This document shows, in pieces, positions 47,578 through 55,994 of a DNA stretch of 64,000 nt (the first letter of the stretch is position 1; each line of letters opens with the position of its first letter). This DNA comes from an uncultured Acidovorax sp. GTDB lineage: Bacteria; Pseudomonadota; Gammaproteobacteria; Burkholderiales; Burkholderiaceae_C. The DNA lies in NCBI GenBank assembly GCA_913774625.1, contig CAJYHL010000053.1, positions 62,001-126,000 on the forward strand. The letters are read 5' to 3'. The translations under genes were made by a program, and so were the position numbers. The notes beneath the pieces were generated by a model that worked only from the letters and a program-made list of their open reading frames with translations, did not search any database and was not told the origin of the DNA.

Positions 47578-48315
47578 ATGAACCCTCCGCACGGCCCGCA
47601 CGACGCCCCCGCCACCCAGCTGCAGAGCGCCGACCCGGCCGACTGGCCGGTGGCGCCCGGCTGGCAGCCGCTGGTGGACGATTTCTTCGCCAGCGCGCGG
47701 GGCCAGGCGCTGCAGGCCTTCCTGCAGTCGCGGCTCGATGCGGGCGCCGTCATCTTCCCGCCCAGGCCGCTGCGTGCGCTGGAACTGACCCCGCCCGAGG
47801 CCGTGCGCGTGGTGATCCTGGGGCAGGACCCCTACCACGGCCGCGGGCAGGCCGAAGGGCTGGCGTTCTCGGTGGCGCCGGGCGTGCAGCTGCCGCCGTC
47901 GCTGCGCAACATCTTCAAGGAAATGCAGCGCGATCTCGGCACGCCCTTCCCGGCCTGGCCCGAACCCGGCGGCAGCTTGGTCAAGTGGGCGAAGAACGGC
48001 GTGCTGCTGCTCAACACCGGCCTCACGGTGGAGGAAGGCCAGGCCGCCAGCCATGCCGGCAAGGGCTGGGAGCTGCTGACCGACGCGGTGATCCGCCATG
48101 TGGCCGAGGGCGAGCGGCCGGTGGTGTTCATGCTCTGGGGCTCGCATGCGCAGTCCAAGCGCGCGCTGATCCCGCCGGACCGCGGCCATCTGGTGCTGCA
48201 GTCCAACCATCCCTCGCCGCTGTCGGCGCTGCGCCCGCCAGTGCCCTTCATCGGCAACGGGCATTTCGGCAAGGCACGCGAATTCCGCCTGCGCCACGAG
48301 GCGCAGCAGGGCTGA
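47578..48315 (+). CDS. ung: Uracil-DNA glycosylase
   Basis: 245-residue family 1 uracil-DNA glycosylase that removes uracil from DNA. The water-activating aspartate is in GQDPYHGRGQAEGLAFSV (about residues 81-98), and the DNA-binding His motif is SNHPSPLS near 210. A 30-residue N-terminal leader precedes the domain. It is convergent with the LysR gene, with 21 bp between the stops. Confidence 0.97.
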   Translation: MNPPHGPHDAPATQLQSADPADWPVAPGWQPLVDDFFASARGQALQAFLQSRLDAGAVIFPPRPLRALELTPPEAVRVVILGQDPYHGRGQAEGLAFSVAPGVQLPPSLRNIFKEMQRDLGTPFPAWPEPGGSLVKWAKNGVLLLNTGLTVEEGQAASHAGKGWELLTDAVIRHVAEGERPVVFMLWGSHAQSKRALIPPDRGHLVLQSNHPSPLSALRPPVPFIGNGHFGKAREFRLRHEAQQG

Positions 48316-48336
48316 CCGCCCCGCTGCCCGCGGCGT

Positions 48337-49263
48337 TCAGGCCTCTCCGCCGGGCGCGGGCAGGCGCTGCTTGAGCAGCTCCAGGAAGGCCTCCGCCGCC
48401 ACCGGCAGGCTGCGGCCGGCCAGCGTCTGCACCTCGATGTCGCGCAGGTCCATGCCCGCATCGGCCAGCGGGCGGGCCACCAGCAGGCCCTGGGCGACCA
48501 TGTCGCGGACGGCGAGCTCGCTGGACACCGACACGCCGCCACCATAGACGACGAAGTTCAGCAGGGTGCGCCCGTGGATGGTTTCCAGCACCGGCGTGAG
48601 GCGCAGGCCCTGCCGACTGCAGGCGATGTCCACCATCTGCCGCACGGCCGTTTCGACGGGCGGCAGGGCCAGCGGGTACTGCGCCATCAGCTCCAGGGTC
48701 ACGCTCGGGGCATCGGCCAGGGGATGGCCCACCGGCAGCAGCGCCATCACCGGAGCGCCCTGCCGGTAGGCGACATGGATCTCCTTCTGCGGCGCCCGGC
48801 TGAAGCACAGGCCCAGGTCGGCCGCGCCTGCACGCACGGCGTCGGACACCTGCGGCGTGGGCGCCACCAGCACGTTGAAGGCGATGCCGGCATGGCTGCG
48901 CTGGAACTCCACGCACAGGCGCGGCACCAGTTCGTTGGCGAAGATGTCGGACGTCGCCAGGCGCACTTGACCCGAGCGCAGGCCCTGCAGCGCGTCGATC
49001 TCGTCCAGCGCACGTTCGGCGTCCAGCCCGGTGCGGCGGGCATGGGCGGCCAGCACCTCGCCGGCGGCGGTGAGCACCATGCCGCGCGGATGGCGCTCGA
49101 ACAGCGGCACGCCCAGCTGCGTTTCAAGCCCGGCGATCTGCCGGCTCAGGGCGGATGCCGCCACATGCAGCCGCGAGGAGGCTTCGGTCAGCGATCCGCG
49201 CTGCGCCACTTCGAGGAAGTAGCGCAAGGCGGTGTCTTGCAGGAGATGGCGACGCGTGGGCAT
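48337..49263 (-). CDS. LysR-family transcriptional regulator
   Basis: 308-residue regulator. The N-terminal winged HTH reads LRYFLEVAQRGSLTEASSRL then ALSRQIAGLETQLGVPLFER. The effector-binding domain follows (about 95-300). ATG 49263 is preferred over an in-frame TTG two codons upstream. It is divergent from the Bug-type and gamma-glutamyltransferase genes, which it probably controls. A perfect 21-bp palindrome sits in the shared 231-bp region. Confidence 0.93.
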   Translation of the reverse strand: MPTRRHLLQDTALRYFLEVAQRGSLTEASSRLHVAASALSRQIAGLETQLGVPLFERHPRGMVLTAAGEVLAAHARRTGLDAERALDEIDALQGLRSGQVRLATSDIFANELVPRLCVEFQRSHAGIAFNVLVAPTPQVSDAVRAGAADLGLCFSRAPQKEIHVAYRQGAPVMALLPVGHPLADAPSVTLELMAQYPLALPPVETAVRQMVDIACSRQGLRLTPVLETIHGRTLLNFVVYGGGVSVSSELAVRDMVAQGLLVARPLADAGMDLRDIEVQTLAGRSLPVAAEAFLELLKQRLPAPGGEA

Positions 49264-49367
49264 GGGCAAGAAGACGGATGAATGACGATGTCATGGAGGG
49301 GCCGGAGAATGGACGGACTCCGTACTGAGCGCAGCAGCTTTGCCGCCACAGCCCTCAAGTATCGGCG

Positions 49368-49388
49368 GCTTTGCCCACGGGGCAAAGC
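49368..49388. promoter_or_regulatory. Perfect palindrome in the LysR-Bug divergent region
   Basis: GCTTTGCCC-ACG-GGGCAAAGC, 9-bp arms, roughly midway between the two start codons (105 bp from the lysR start, 107 bp from the Bug start). It could be the LysR binding site or an mRNA hairpin in the Bug leader. A second TTTGCCGCC stretch lies 28 bp upstream. Confidence 0.5.
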
Positions 49389-49494
49389 GACTTGCCCAAT
49401 CGATGGTGGCGGCAAAGGCGCCGCAGCAAGAAACTCCAGCGGTTCTACGATGTCCCAAGGGGCTTCTCCGCCTCTGAATGCAAAGGCTCATCCG

Positions 49495-50511
49495 ATGCGA
49501 ATCCTTATCGTGCTGGCCCTGCTGCTGGCTTACGCGCTGGGCGTGCAGGCCCAGACCCCGCCTGCCTCGGCGTCCACGGCGGCTCCGCCGGCTTCCGGCA
49601 CCGCATCCTCCTGGCCGCAGCATCCGGTGCGCGTGATCGTCCCCTTCCCGGCCAGCGGCGGCACCGACCTGGTGGCGCGCACGCTCACCCAGCGCCTGGC
49701 GCAGGAGCTGGGCCAGCCCTTCGTGGTGGACAACAAGCCCGGCGCGGGCGGCACCATCGGCACGGCCGAAGCGGCCAAGGCACGGCCCGACGGCTACACC
49801 CTGCTGCTGACCACCAGCAGCACGCATGCCATATCGCCGCACCTGATGCCGCGCCTGGCCTACGACCCCCAGCGCGACTTCGTGCCCGTGGCGCATGTGG
49901 CCGACGCGGCCAGCGTGCTGCTGGTCACGCCCTCGCTGCCGGTCAAGACGGTGGCCGAACTCATCGCCTACGCGAAGGCCCATCCGGGCCAGCTCAACTA
50001 CGCCTCCAGCGGGCAGGGCACGGTCGTCCATCTGAACAGCGCCGCCTTCGCGGCGCAGGCGGGCATAGAGATGACCCACGTGCCCTACAAGGGCACGGCC
50101 CTGGCCATTCCCGACCTGGCGGCCGGCCAGGTGCAGGTGCTGTTCGACGCGCTGCCCACCGGCCTGCCGCACGTCAAAAGCGGCCGCGTGCGCGCCCTGG
50201 CCGTCACCAGCGCCCAGCGGAGCAGCCTGGCGCCGGAACTGCCCACGCTGGCCGAATCGGGCCTGCCCGGCTTTTCCTCGGTGACCTGGTTCGGCGTCTA
50301 TCTGCCGGCCGGCGCACCGCCCGCCCTGGTGAACCGCGTGCATGACGCCTTCGCCCGCGCCCTCCAGTCGCCCGACATGGCGGAGAGCCTGCTGCGCCTG
50401 GGCGTGGAGCCGGCCAAGCCCGGCACGCCCGCGCAGTTCGGCGCCATGGTGCAGGCCGACAGCGCCCGCTGGGCGGCCGTGATCCGGCAGAACCGGATCA
50501 CCCTGGAATAG
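49495..50511 (+). CDS. Bug-family extracytoplasmic solute-binding protein
   Basis: 338 residues from ATG 49495. A Sec signal (MRILIVLALLLAYALGVQAQ) is followed by the Bug/TctC fold: VRVIVPFPASGGTDLVARTL, VDNKPGAGGTIGTAEAAKARPDGYTLL, then YASSGQGTVVHLNSAAFAAQ. Such periplasmic proteins bind small carboxylates or amides, often feeding tripartite tricarboxylate transporters; no TctAB genes are adjacent. It is followed, 133 bp on, by a gamma-glutamyltransferase-like gene, so a gamma-glutamyl or pyroglutamate-like ligand is possible. Confidence 0.93.
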   Translation: MRILIVLALLLAYALGVQAQTPPASASTAAPPASGTASSWPQHPVRVIVPFPASGGTDLVARTLTQRLAQELGQPFVVDNKPGAGGTIGTAEAAKARPDGYTLLLTTSSTHAISPHLMPRLAYDPQRDFVPVAHVADAASVLLVTPSLPVKTVAELIAYAKAHPGQLNYASSGQGTVVHLNSAAFAAQAGIEMTHVPYKGTALAIPDLAAGQVQVLFDALPTGLPHVKSGRVRALAVTSAQRSSLAPELPTLAESGLPGFSSVTWFGVYLPAGAPPALVNRVHDAFARALQSPDMAESLLRLGVEPAKPGTPAQFGAMVQADSARWAAVIRQNRITLE

Positions 50512-50643
50512 AAAAGAAAAGCCCATCTCCCTGAGCCGCCTGCTCCGCGGCCTCCAGAAGAAATGGCGCCACGTGCCGCAGCCGCTGAATACGCCCTCTT
50601 CACTTCTTTCCCTCACCTGCGATCGACATCGGAGACACAACCC

Positions 50644-52266
50644 GTGCAAGACAACGCAAAGCAACTCGACTGGTCCCTTCCCTACGCCTCCCATCGCAGC
50701 GCGGTCATGGGCCGCAACATCGTGTCCACCTCGCAGCCGCTGGCGGCCCAGGCGGGCCTGGCCATGCTGCAGGCCGGCGGCAATGCGGTCGATGCGGCCA
50801 TCGCCGCGGCCATGGCGCTCACGGTGGTCGAGCCCACCGGCTGCGGCCTGGGCAGCGACGGGTTCGCCATCGTCTGGGACGGCCAGGAACTGCACGGCCT
50901 CAATGCCTCCGGCCGCTCGCCCGGCGCCTGGACGCCCGAATACTTCGAGAAGCTGGGCGGCGCCATCCCCGAAACGGGCTGGAACGCGGTGACCGTGCCC
51001 GGCGCGGTATCGGCCTGGGTGGCCCTGTCCAAGCGGCTGGGCAAGCTGCCCTTCGCCCAGCTGGCGCAGCCTGCCATCGGCTACGCGCGCCACGGATTTC
51101 CGGTGTCGCCCACCATCGCCCGCCAGTGGGCGCTGGGCGCTGCCAAGCTGGGCACCCAGCCCGGTTTCGCCGAGTGCTTCATGCCCGGCGGACGCACGCC
51201 GCAGGCCGGCGAGATCTTCCGCAGCGAGGCGCATGCGCGCACGCTGGAGCTGATCGCCGCCACCCAGGGCGGTGCCTTCTACCGGGGCGAGCTGGCCGAG
51301 AAGATGGCCGCGCATTCCCGGGCGAACGGCGGCGCGATGACGGTCGAAGACCTGGCCGCGCATCAGGCCGACTGGGTGGGCACCGTCAGCCAGCGCTTCG
51401 GCGATTCGGTGATCCACGAGATCCCGCCCAACGGCCAGGGCATCGCGGCCCTGATGGCGCTGGGCATGCTGGACCGCATCGACGGCGGTCGCGGCGTAGG
51501 CGCCCACCCGGTGGACAGCGTGGAAACCGTCCACGCCAGCATCGAGGCCATGAAGCTCGCGCTGGCCGACCTCTACCAGCACAACGCCGACGGTGACCAC
51601 ATGCAGGTCGCCCCGGCCGACCTGCTGCAGGACGGCTACCTGGCGGAACGCGCTGCGCTCATCGACCCCGGGCGCGCGGGCGATCCGGCCTACGGCGCGC
51701 CGCGCCCGGGCGGCACGGTGTACGTGGCGGCGGCCGACGCCTCGGGGATGATGGTGTCCTTCATCCAGTCCAACTACATGGGCTTCGGCTCGGGCGTGGT
51801 GGTGCCGGGCACGGGCATCAGCCTGCAGAACCGGGGCCACGGCTTCACGCTGGAGGCCGGCCACGCCAACCGCGTGGCGCCGAGGAAGCGGCCCTCGCAC
51901 ACCATCATCCCGGCCTTCGCCATGCATGCCGACGGCACGCCGCAAATGGCCTTCGGCGTGATGGGCGGCCCCATGCAGAGCCAGGGCCACACGCAGATGG
52001 CGCTGCGCGTGCTGCGCTACGGCCAGAACCCGCAGGCCGCCGCAGACGCGCCGCGCTGGCGCGTGACCGGCGGCAAGGGCGTGGCGGTGGAGCCGCATTT
52101 CGACGCCGCCGTGGTGGAGGCTCTGCGCGCCCTGGGGCACGAGGTGACGGTGGAGGAAGGCAACGGCGTCTTCGCCTTCGGCGGCGCCCAGCTGGTGCTG
52201 CGCCAGGACGGACACTACATCGCCGGATCGGACCCGCGCAAGGACGGGCAGGCCGTGGCGTTCTGA
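50644..52266 (+). CDS. Gamma-glutamyltransferase-family enzyme
   Basis: 540 residues from GTG 50644, with GGAGA about 12 bp upstream. An Ntn-hydrolase that matures by autocleavage: the N-terminal part has VSTSQPLAAQAGLAMLQAGGNAVDA, TGCGLGSDGFAIVWDG and VPGAVSAW. The catalytic threonine is probably T358 in PGGTVYVAAAD, followed by GISLQNRGHGF and the KRPSHTIIPAF segment. No signal peptide is evident, so it is cytoplasmic. The usual GGT sequence is T-T-H at the cleavage site; here it is G-T-V-Y, as in the YwrD-like branch. Substrate unknown. Confidence 0.88.
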   Translation: MQDNAKQLDWSLPYASHRSAVMGRNIVSTSQPLAAQAGLAMLQAGGNAVDAAIAAAMALTVVEPTGCGLGSDGFAIVWDGQELHGLNASGRSPGAWTPEYFEKLGGAIPETGWNAVTVPGAVSAWVALSKRLGKLPFAQLAQPAIGYARHGFPVSPTIARQWALGAAKLGTQPGFAECFMPGGRTPQAGEIFRSEAHARTLELIAATQGGAFYRGELAEKMAAHSRANGGAMTVEDLAAHQADWVGTVSQRFGDSVIHEIPPNGQGIAALMALGMLDRIDGGRGVGAHPVDSVETVHASIEAMKLALADLYQHNADGDHMQVAPADLLQDGYLAERAALIDPGRAGDPAYGAPRPGGTVYVAAADASGMMVSFIQSNYMGFGSGVVVPGTGISLQNRGHGFTLEAGHANRVAPRKRPSHTIIPAFAMHADGTPQMAFGVMGGPMQSQGHTQMALRVLRYGQNPQAAADAPRWRVTGGKGVAVEPHFDAAVVEALRALGHEVTVEEGNGVFAFGGAQLVLRQDGHYIAGSDPRKDGQAVAF

Positions 52267-52272
52267 TCGAAC

Positions 52273-52289
52273 GCTACCAAAACCATAGC
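52273..52289. repeat. 17-bp palindrome GCTAY-N7-RTAGC, copy 2
   Basis: GCTACCAAAACCATAGC, 7 bp after the gamma-glutamyltransferase-like stop and immediately before a strong terminator hairpin. Confidence 0.6.
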
Positions 52290-52327
52290 TGGCAGCGCTT
52301 GCGGACCAAGCGCTGCCAGCCCTTTTT
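52289..52327 (+). terminator. Strong intrinsic terminator
   Basis: CTGGCAGCGCTTG-CGGAC-CAAGCGCTGCCAG, a perfect 13-bp stem with a 5-bp loop, followed by CCC and TTTTT. It ends the Bug/gamma-glutamyltransferase transcript and lies directly before the stop of the convergent EamA gene. Confidence 0.85.
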
Positions 52328-52330
52328 CGT

Positions 52331-53269
52331 TCAGCGCGTCTCGCGCACCGTCAGCCAGGCGCTGGCCGCGCCGCTCAGCACGATGGCCGCGATGCCGGCC
52401 ATCGCCCAGTGGTCCGGCACATGCCGGAACACCAGCCAGCCCGCCAGCATGGCGAAGCCGATCTGGCTGTAGAGAAAGGGCGCCAGCGTGACCGGCGTGG
52501 TGCGCGCATAGGCCTGCATCAGCAGCATGTGGCCGCTGGCGCTGAGCAGCCCCATCAGCAGCATGCCCGCCCAGAGCCACGGGTCGGAGATGGATGCCCA
52601 GGCGAAGGGCACGGCCAGCGACACCAGCGCCGTGGCCAGCCAGCCCGTGTAGAGCTGCGTGGTCGCCGGGCTCTCGTGCCCGGCCATGCGGCTGCTGACG
52701 ACCTGGTAGCCCGTGCCCGTGGCCAGCAGGCACAGGGGCCAGATCAGCGCCCAGCCGAAGGCCTGCCCGCCCGGGCGGATGATGGCCAGCGTGCCGGCCA
52801 GGCCCAGGGCCACCAGCACCCAGCGCGGCACGCTCACGTGCTGGTGCAGCCAGAGCGCGGCCACCACCGTCACGCACAGCGGCGTGGTGGCGACGATGGC
52901 GGTGAATTCGGCGAGCGGCATGTGCAGGATGCTGAGCAGGCCGAACAGGCTCATGGCCGCGAACAGCACGGCCCGCAGCACCTGGAAGCGCGGCTGCGTG
53001 GTGCGCAGCACGCGCGGGCCCTCGCGGTGCAGCACATAGGCGGTGGTGAGCAGGGTGTGGAACAGATAGCGCGCCCACAGCATCATCACCAGCGGCACGG
53101 CGCTGCCGACCCGCTTGGTGGTGAGGTCCAGCAGCGCGAAGCAGGCGCAGGCCGCCACGGCCAGGGCGATGCCCGCCAGCGCCCCGCCCGGCCGGGCGCC
53201 CGGAGGCACCGCGGCCGATCGGCCATGGCCGGCGGCGGATGCGGCAGCCGCGCCGCGCTCTTCGGTCAT
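52331..53269 (-). CDS. EamA/DMT-family transporter
   Basis: 312-residue inner-membrane protein with about ten helices arranged as two EamA repeats. The first repeat contains [20 protein letters not shown] near the N-terminus; the second ends in [22 protein letters not shown]. The start ATG 53269 overlaps the queA stop as ATGA. A 30-residue polar N-terminal tail precedes the membrane part. Substrate unknown; relatives export amino acids or metabolites. Confidence 0.9.
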   Translation of the reverse strand: MTEERGAAAASAAGHGRSAAVPPGARPGGALAGIALAVAACACFALLDLTTKRVGSAVPLVMMLWARYLFHTLLTTAYVLHREGPRVLRTTQPRFQVLRAVLFAAMSLFGLLSILHMPLAEFTAIVATTPLCVTVVAALWLHQHVSVPRWVLVALGLAGTLAIIRPGGQAFGWALIWPLCLLATGTGYQVVSSRMAGHESPATTQLYTGWLATALVSLAVPFAWASISDPWLWAGMLLMGLLSASGHMLLMQAYARTTPVTLAPFLYSQIGFAMLAGWLVFRHVPDHWAMAGIAAIVLSGAASAWLTVRETR

Positions 53270-54426
53270 TCCACGCGCGGCGCGCTGCGCTCCAGCAGCA
53301 TCGAATCGCCGTAGCTGAAGAAGCGGTAGCGCTGGGCGATGGCGTGGCGGTAGAGGCCCATCACCTGCGCATAGCCCGCGAAGGCGCTGACCAGCATCAT
53401 CAGCGTGCTCTTGGGCAGGTGGAAGTTGGTGATGAGCAGGTCCACCACGCGGAAGCCGAAGCCGGGCGTGATGAAGATGTCGGTGTCGCCCGTGGCCAAG
53501 CCTGAGCGCGCCCAGGATTCGAGCGTGCGCACGGTGGTCGTGCCCACCGCCACCACGCGCCCGCCGCGCTGGCGGCAGCGCTCCAGCGCGGCCAGCGTGG
53601 CCAGGGGCACCTCGTACCACTCGCTGTGCATGCGGTGCTCGGCCAGGTTCTCGGTCTTCACGGGCTGGAAGGTGCCGGCGCCCACGTGCAGGGTGACGCT
53701 GGCGCGTTCGATGCCGCGCGCGGCCAGGTCGGCCAGCACGCCTTCGTCGAAGTGCAGGGCGGCGGTGGGCGCGGCCACGGCGCCGGGCGCGCGCGCGAAG
53801 ACGGTCTGGTAGCGCTGGCTGTCCTCGGCCTCGTCGGGGTCGTGTTCGACGTTCTGCTGGCGCTCGATGTAGGGCGGCAGCGGCAGGTGGCCGTGGCGCT
53901 CCATCAGCTCCCAGGGCGTTTCGCCGGCGGGTCCGTGCAGCGCGAAGCGGAACAGCGGGCCGTCTTCATCGGGCCAGCGCGAGAGCAGCGTGGCGTCGAA
54001 GCCGCCGGCCGCGCGGCCGCCCGCCATCCACACGGTGCTGCCGGGCAGCGGCTTCTTGCTGACCTTCATGTGGGCCACGACTTCGTTGCCCGTGAGCACG
54101 CGCTCGATCAGCAGCTCCAGCTTGCCGCCGCTGGCCTTCTCGCCGAAGACCCGGGCCTTGACCACGCGCGTGTCGTTGAACACCAGCAGATCGCCTTCGC
54201 GCAGCAGGCCGGGCAGCTCGCGGAAGATGCGGTCGGCGGGCTCGCGGCTGCGGCCGTCGAGCAGGCGCGAGCCGCTGCGCTCGGGCGCCGGATGCTGGGC
54301 GATCAGCTCGGGCGGCAGCGTGAAGTCGAAGTCGCTGAGGGTGAAGGTGCGCGCTGGCGCTGCGGCGCCTTCGGCGGCCGAGGGCGCAGGGGAGGAGGAA
54401 GAGGAAAGGAGGGAAGTCGTCTGCAT
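53266..54426 (-). CDS. queA: S-adenosylmethionine:tRNA ribosyltransferase-isomerase
   Basis: 386-residue enzyme of queuosine synthesis that transfers and isomerises the ribosyl group of S-adenosylmethionine onto tRNA. Motifs: [18 protein letters not shown] (29-46), [25 protein letters not shown], and the C-terminal [20 protein letters not shown] Ser/Ala-rich N-terminal extension of about 25 residues ([17 protein letters not shown]) is longer than usual. It is co-translated with the EamA gene. Confidence 0.96.
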   Translation of the reverse strand: MQTTSLLSSSSSPAPSAAEGAAAPARTFTLSDFDFTLPPELIAQHPAPERSGSRLLDGRSREPADRIFRELPGLLREGDLLVFNDTRVVKARVFGEKASGGKLELLIERVLTGNEVVAHMKVSKKPLPGSTVWMAGGRAAGGFDATLLSRWPDEDGPLFRFALHGPAGETPWELMERHGHLPLPPYIERQQNVEHDPDEAEDSQRYQTVFARAPGAVAAPTAALHFDEGVLADLAARGIERASVTLHVGAGTFQPVKTENLAEHRMHSEWYEVPLATLAALERCRQRGGRVVAVGTTTVRTLESWARSGLATGDTDIFITPGFGFRVVDLLITNFHLPKSTLMMLVSAFAGYAQVMGLYRHAIAQRYRFFSYGDSMLLERSAPRVE

Positions 54427-54540
54427 GTCGCTTGAGGGCCTGACAGGCCCGTGCCAAGGCTCGGGGGAAAAGGAGCGCGGGGAAAGCGGTGGATTGTCCC
54501 ACGCGCCTTCAGGCAGCGTGCGGCCTGCGTGGCAGGCGTT

Positions 54541-54561
54541 CAGAACGTGTTGACGTTCTCA
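54541..54561 (-). repeat. Copy of the AGAACGTGTTNACGTTCTC repeat on the HD-GYP stop codon
   Basis: CAGAACGTGTTGACGTTCTCA, with a palindromic AGAACG-6 bp-CGTTCT core. Its last three bases are the reverse complement of the HD-GYP stop codon (54559-54561). Confidence 0.7.
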
Positions 54562-55863
54562 AAGAATGCCGTCGGACCAGAGGCCGGTCAGATCGGTGAA
54601 GCCCCAGCGCGCCGGGTCTTCGCGGGCGACGATCTTTTCGCTGCAGCCGGGCGCTGCCAGGTTGATGCGCTCAGGCACGATGCGCAGGCCGGACTTGGTG
54701 GAGAAGAACACGTTCACGTAGGGCGCCACCAGGGATTCGCGCGACTGCTCCATCACCACGCCGATGCGACCCGAAGTCAGCCGCACCAGAGAGCCCACCG
54801 GGTAGATGCCGATGCTCTTGACGAAGGCCTGGAAGAGCCGCTGGTCGAAATGCGCGCCGCCCCATTCGGCCATGCGACGAACCGATTCGGCCGGGTCCCA
54901 GCCGCGCTTGTAGGCCCTGTCGGAGGTGATGGCGTCATAGACGTCGCAGATCGCCGCCATGCGGGCCACGAGGCTGATGCCCTCGCCCTGCTGGCGGTGC
55001 GGATAGCCGGTGCCGTCCATCTTCTCGTGATGGTGCAGGCAGGCGTCCAGCACGGCGGCCGATGCGCCACCCGCCTCGCTCAGCATGGCGTGGCCTGCGA
55101 CGGGGTGCTCGCGCACGATGGCGAACTCCTCGTCGGTGAGCTTGCCGGGCTTGTTCAGGATGTCCAGCGGGATCGCGGCCTTGCCCAGATCGTGCAGCAG
55201 GCCGGCCATGCCCGCCTGCCGCACGTCGTCGTCGGGCAGCCGCACCTGCCGCGCCAGCGCCACCATCAGCGCGCACACGGCCACCGAATGCAGGTAGGTG
55301 TAGTCGTCGGCGGTCTTCAGCCGCGCCAGGCTGATGAGCGCGCTGGGATTGCGGGTGACGGATTCGGCGATCTCGTTGACCAGCTCCGTCGCGCCGGAGG
55401 CATCGACGGCACGCCCCATGCGCGCCTCGGAAAACATGCTGACCACCGCCTCGCGGGCCCGGTTGCAGACCAGCGCGGCGGCGCGCAGCTCGGCCTTCAT
55501 GGAGGTGGGCGCGGTGCCGCGCACCGGCGCAGGGGCGGGTGCGGGCGCGGGCGCGGGAGCCGACGGCGGCACGAGCGGCGTCGGCGGGGCGTCGAACATT
55601 TCCCCGGCCATCTCGGCGAACTGGCTGTCGATCTGGGAGTCGGCCTCTTCGCGGCTGACGCCGGCCACGCCGCTGGCCACGTCCAGCCCGCGGGAGGTGT
55701 CGATCCACACTTCGCGGACAGCGGTGTCCCGGATGCGGGCGAGATCCTTGGGGTCTTTCAGCACAAAGCCGGCACGCCAGAACGGATGATCCATCCACGA
55801 GCCGCAGAACTGGTGCAGGTACATGCCCAGTGTGAGATCTCTGACGCTGATTCGCTTGAGCAT
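54559..55863 (-). CDS. HD-GYP-domain c-di-GMP phosphodiesterase
   Basis: 434 residues from ATG 55863. Residues 1-95 form the DUF3391-like N-terminal domain usual in this group (LKRISVRDLTLGMYLHQFCGSW). A Pro/Ala-rich linker follows (about 100-125). The HD-GYP domain (about 165-370) keeps LLHDLGKAAIP, the HHEKMDGTGYP signature and the CDVYDAITSDRAYK segment. It should hydrolyse cyclic di-GMP. It is divergent from recG and precedes queA by 132 bp on the same strand. Confidence 0.93.
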   Translation of the reverse strand: MLKRISVRDLTLGMYLHQFCGSWMDHPFWRAGFVLKDPKDLARIRDTAVREVWIDTSRGLDVASGVAGVSREEADSQIDSQFAEMAGEMFDAPPTPLVPPSAPAPAPAPAPAPVRGTAPTSMKAELRAAALVCNRAREAVVSMFSEARMGRAVDASGATELVNEIAESVTRNPSALISLARLKTADDYTYLHSVAVCALMVALARQVRLPDDDVRQAGMAGLLHDLGKAAIPLDILNKPGKLTDEEFAIVREHPVAGHAMLSEAGGASAAVLDACLHHHEKMDGTGYPHRQQGEGISLVARMAAICDVYDAITSDRAYKRGWDPAESVRRMAEWGGAHFDQRLFQAFVKSIGIYPVGSLVRLTSGRIGVVMEQSRESLVAPYVNVFFSTKSGLRIVPERINLAAPGCSEKIVAREDPARWGFTDLTGLWSDGIL

Positions 55864-55994
55864 GATGCCTAATGGCCTGCGACGTTGCAGGCGCTGGGGC
55901 GGAGGATGAACGGAGCAATCCGGAGGGGCGCCATGGTAGCCTTTTCCCTCAATCATGCATTGCAAATTATTACAAACCGCTCTTCGTGCCCGGC

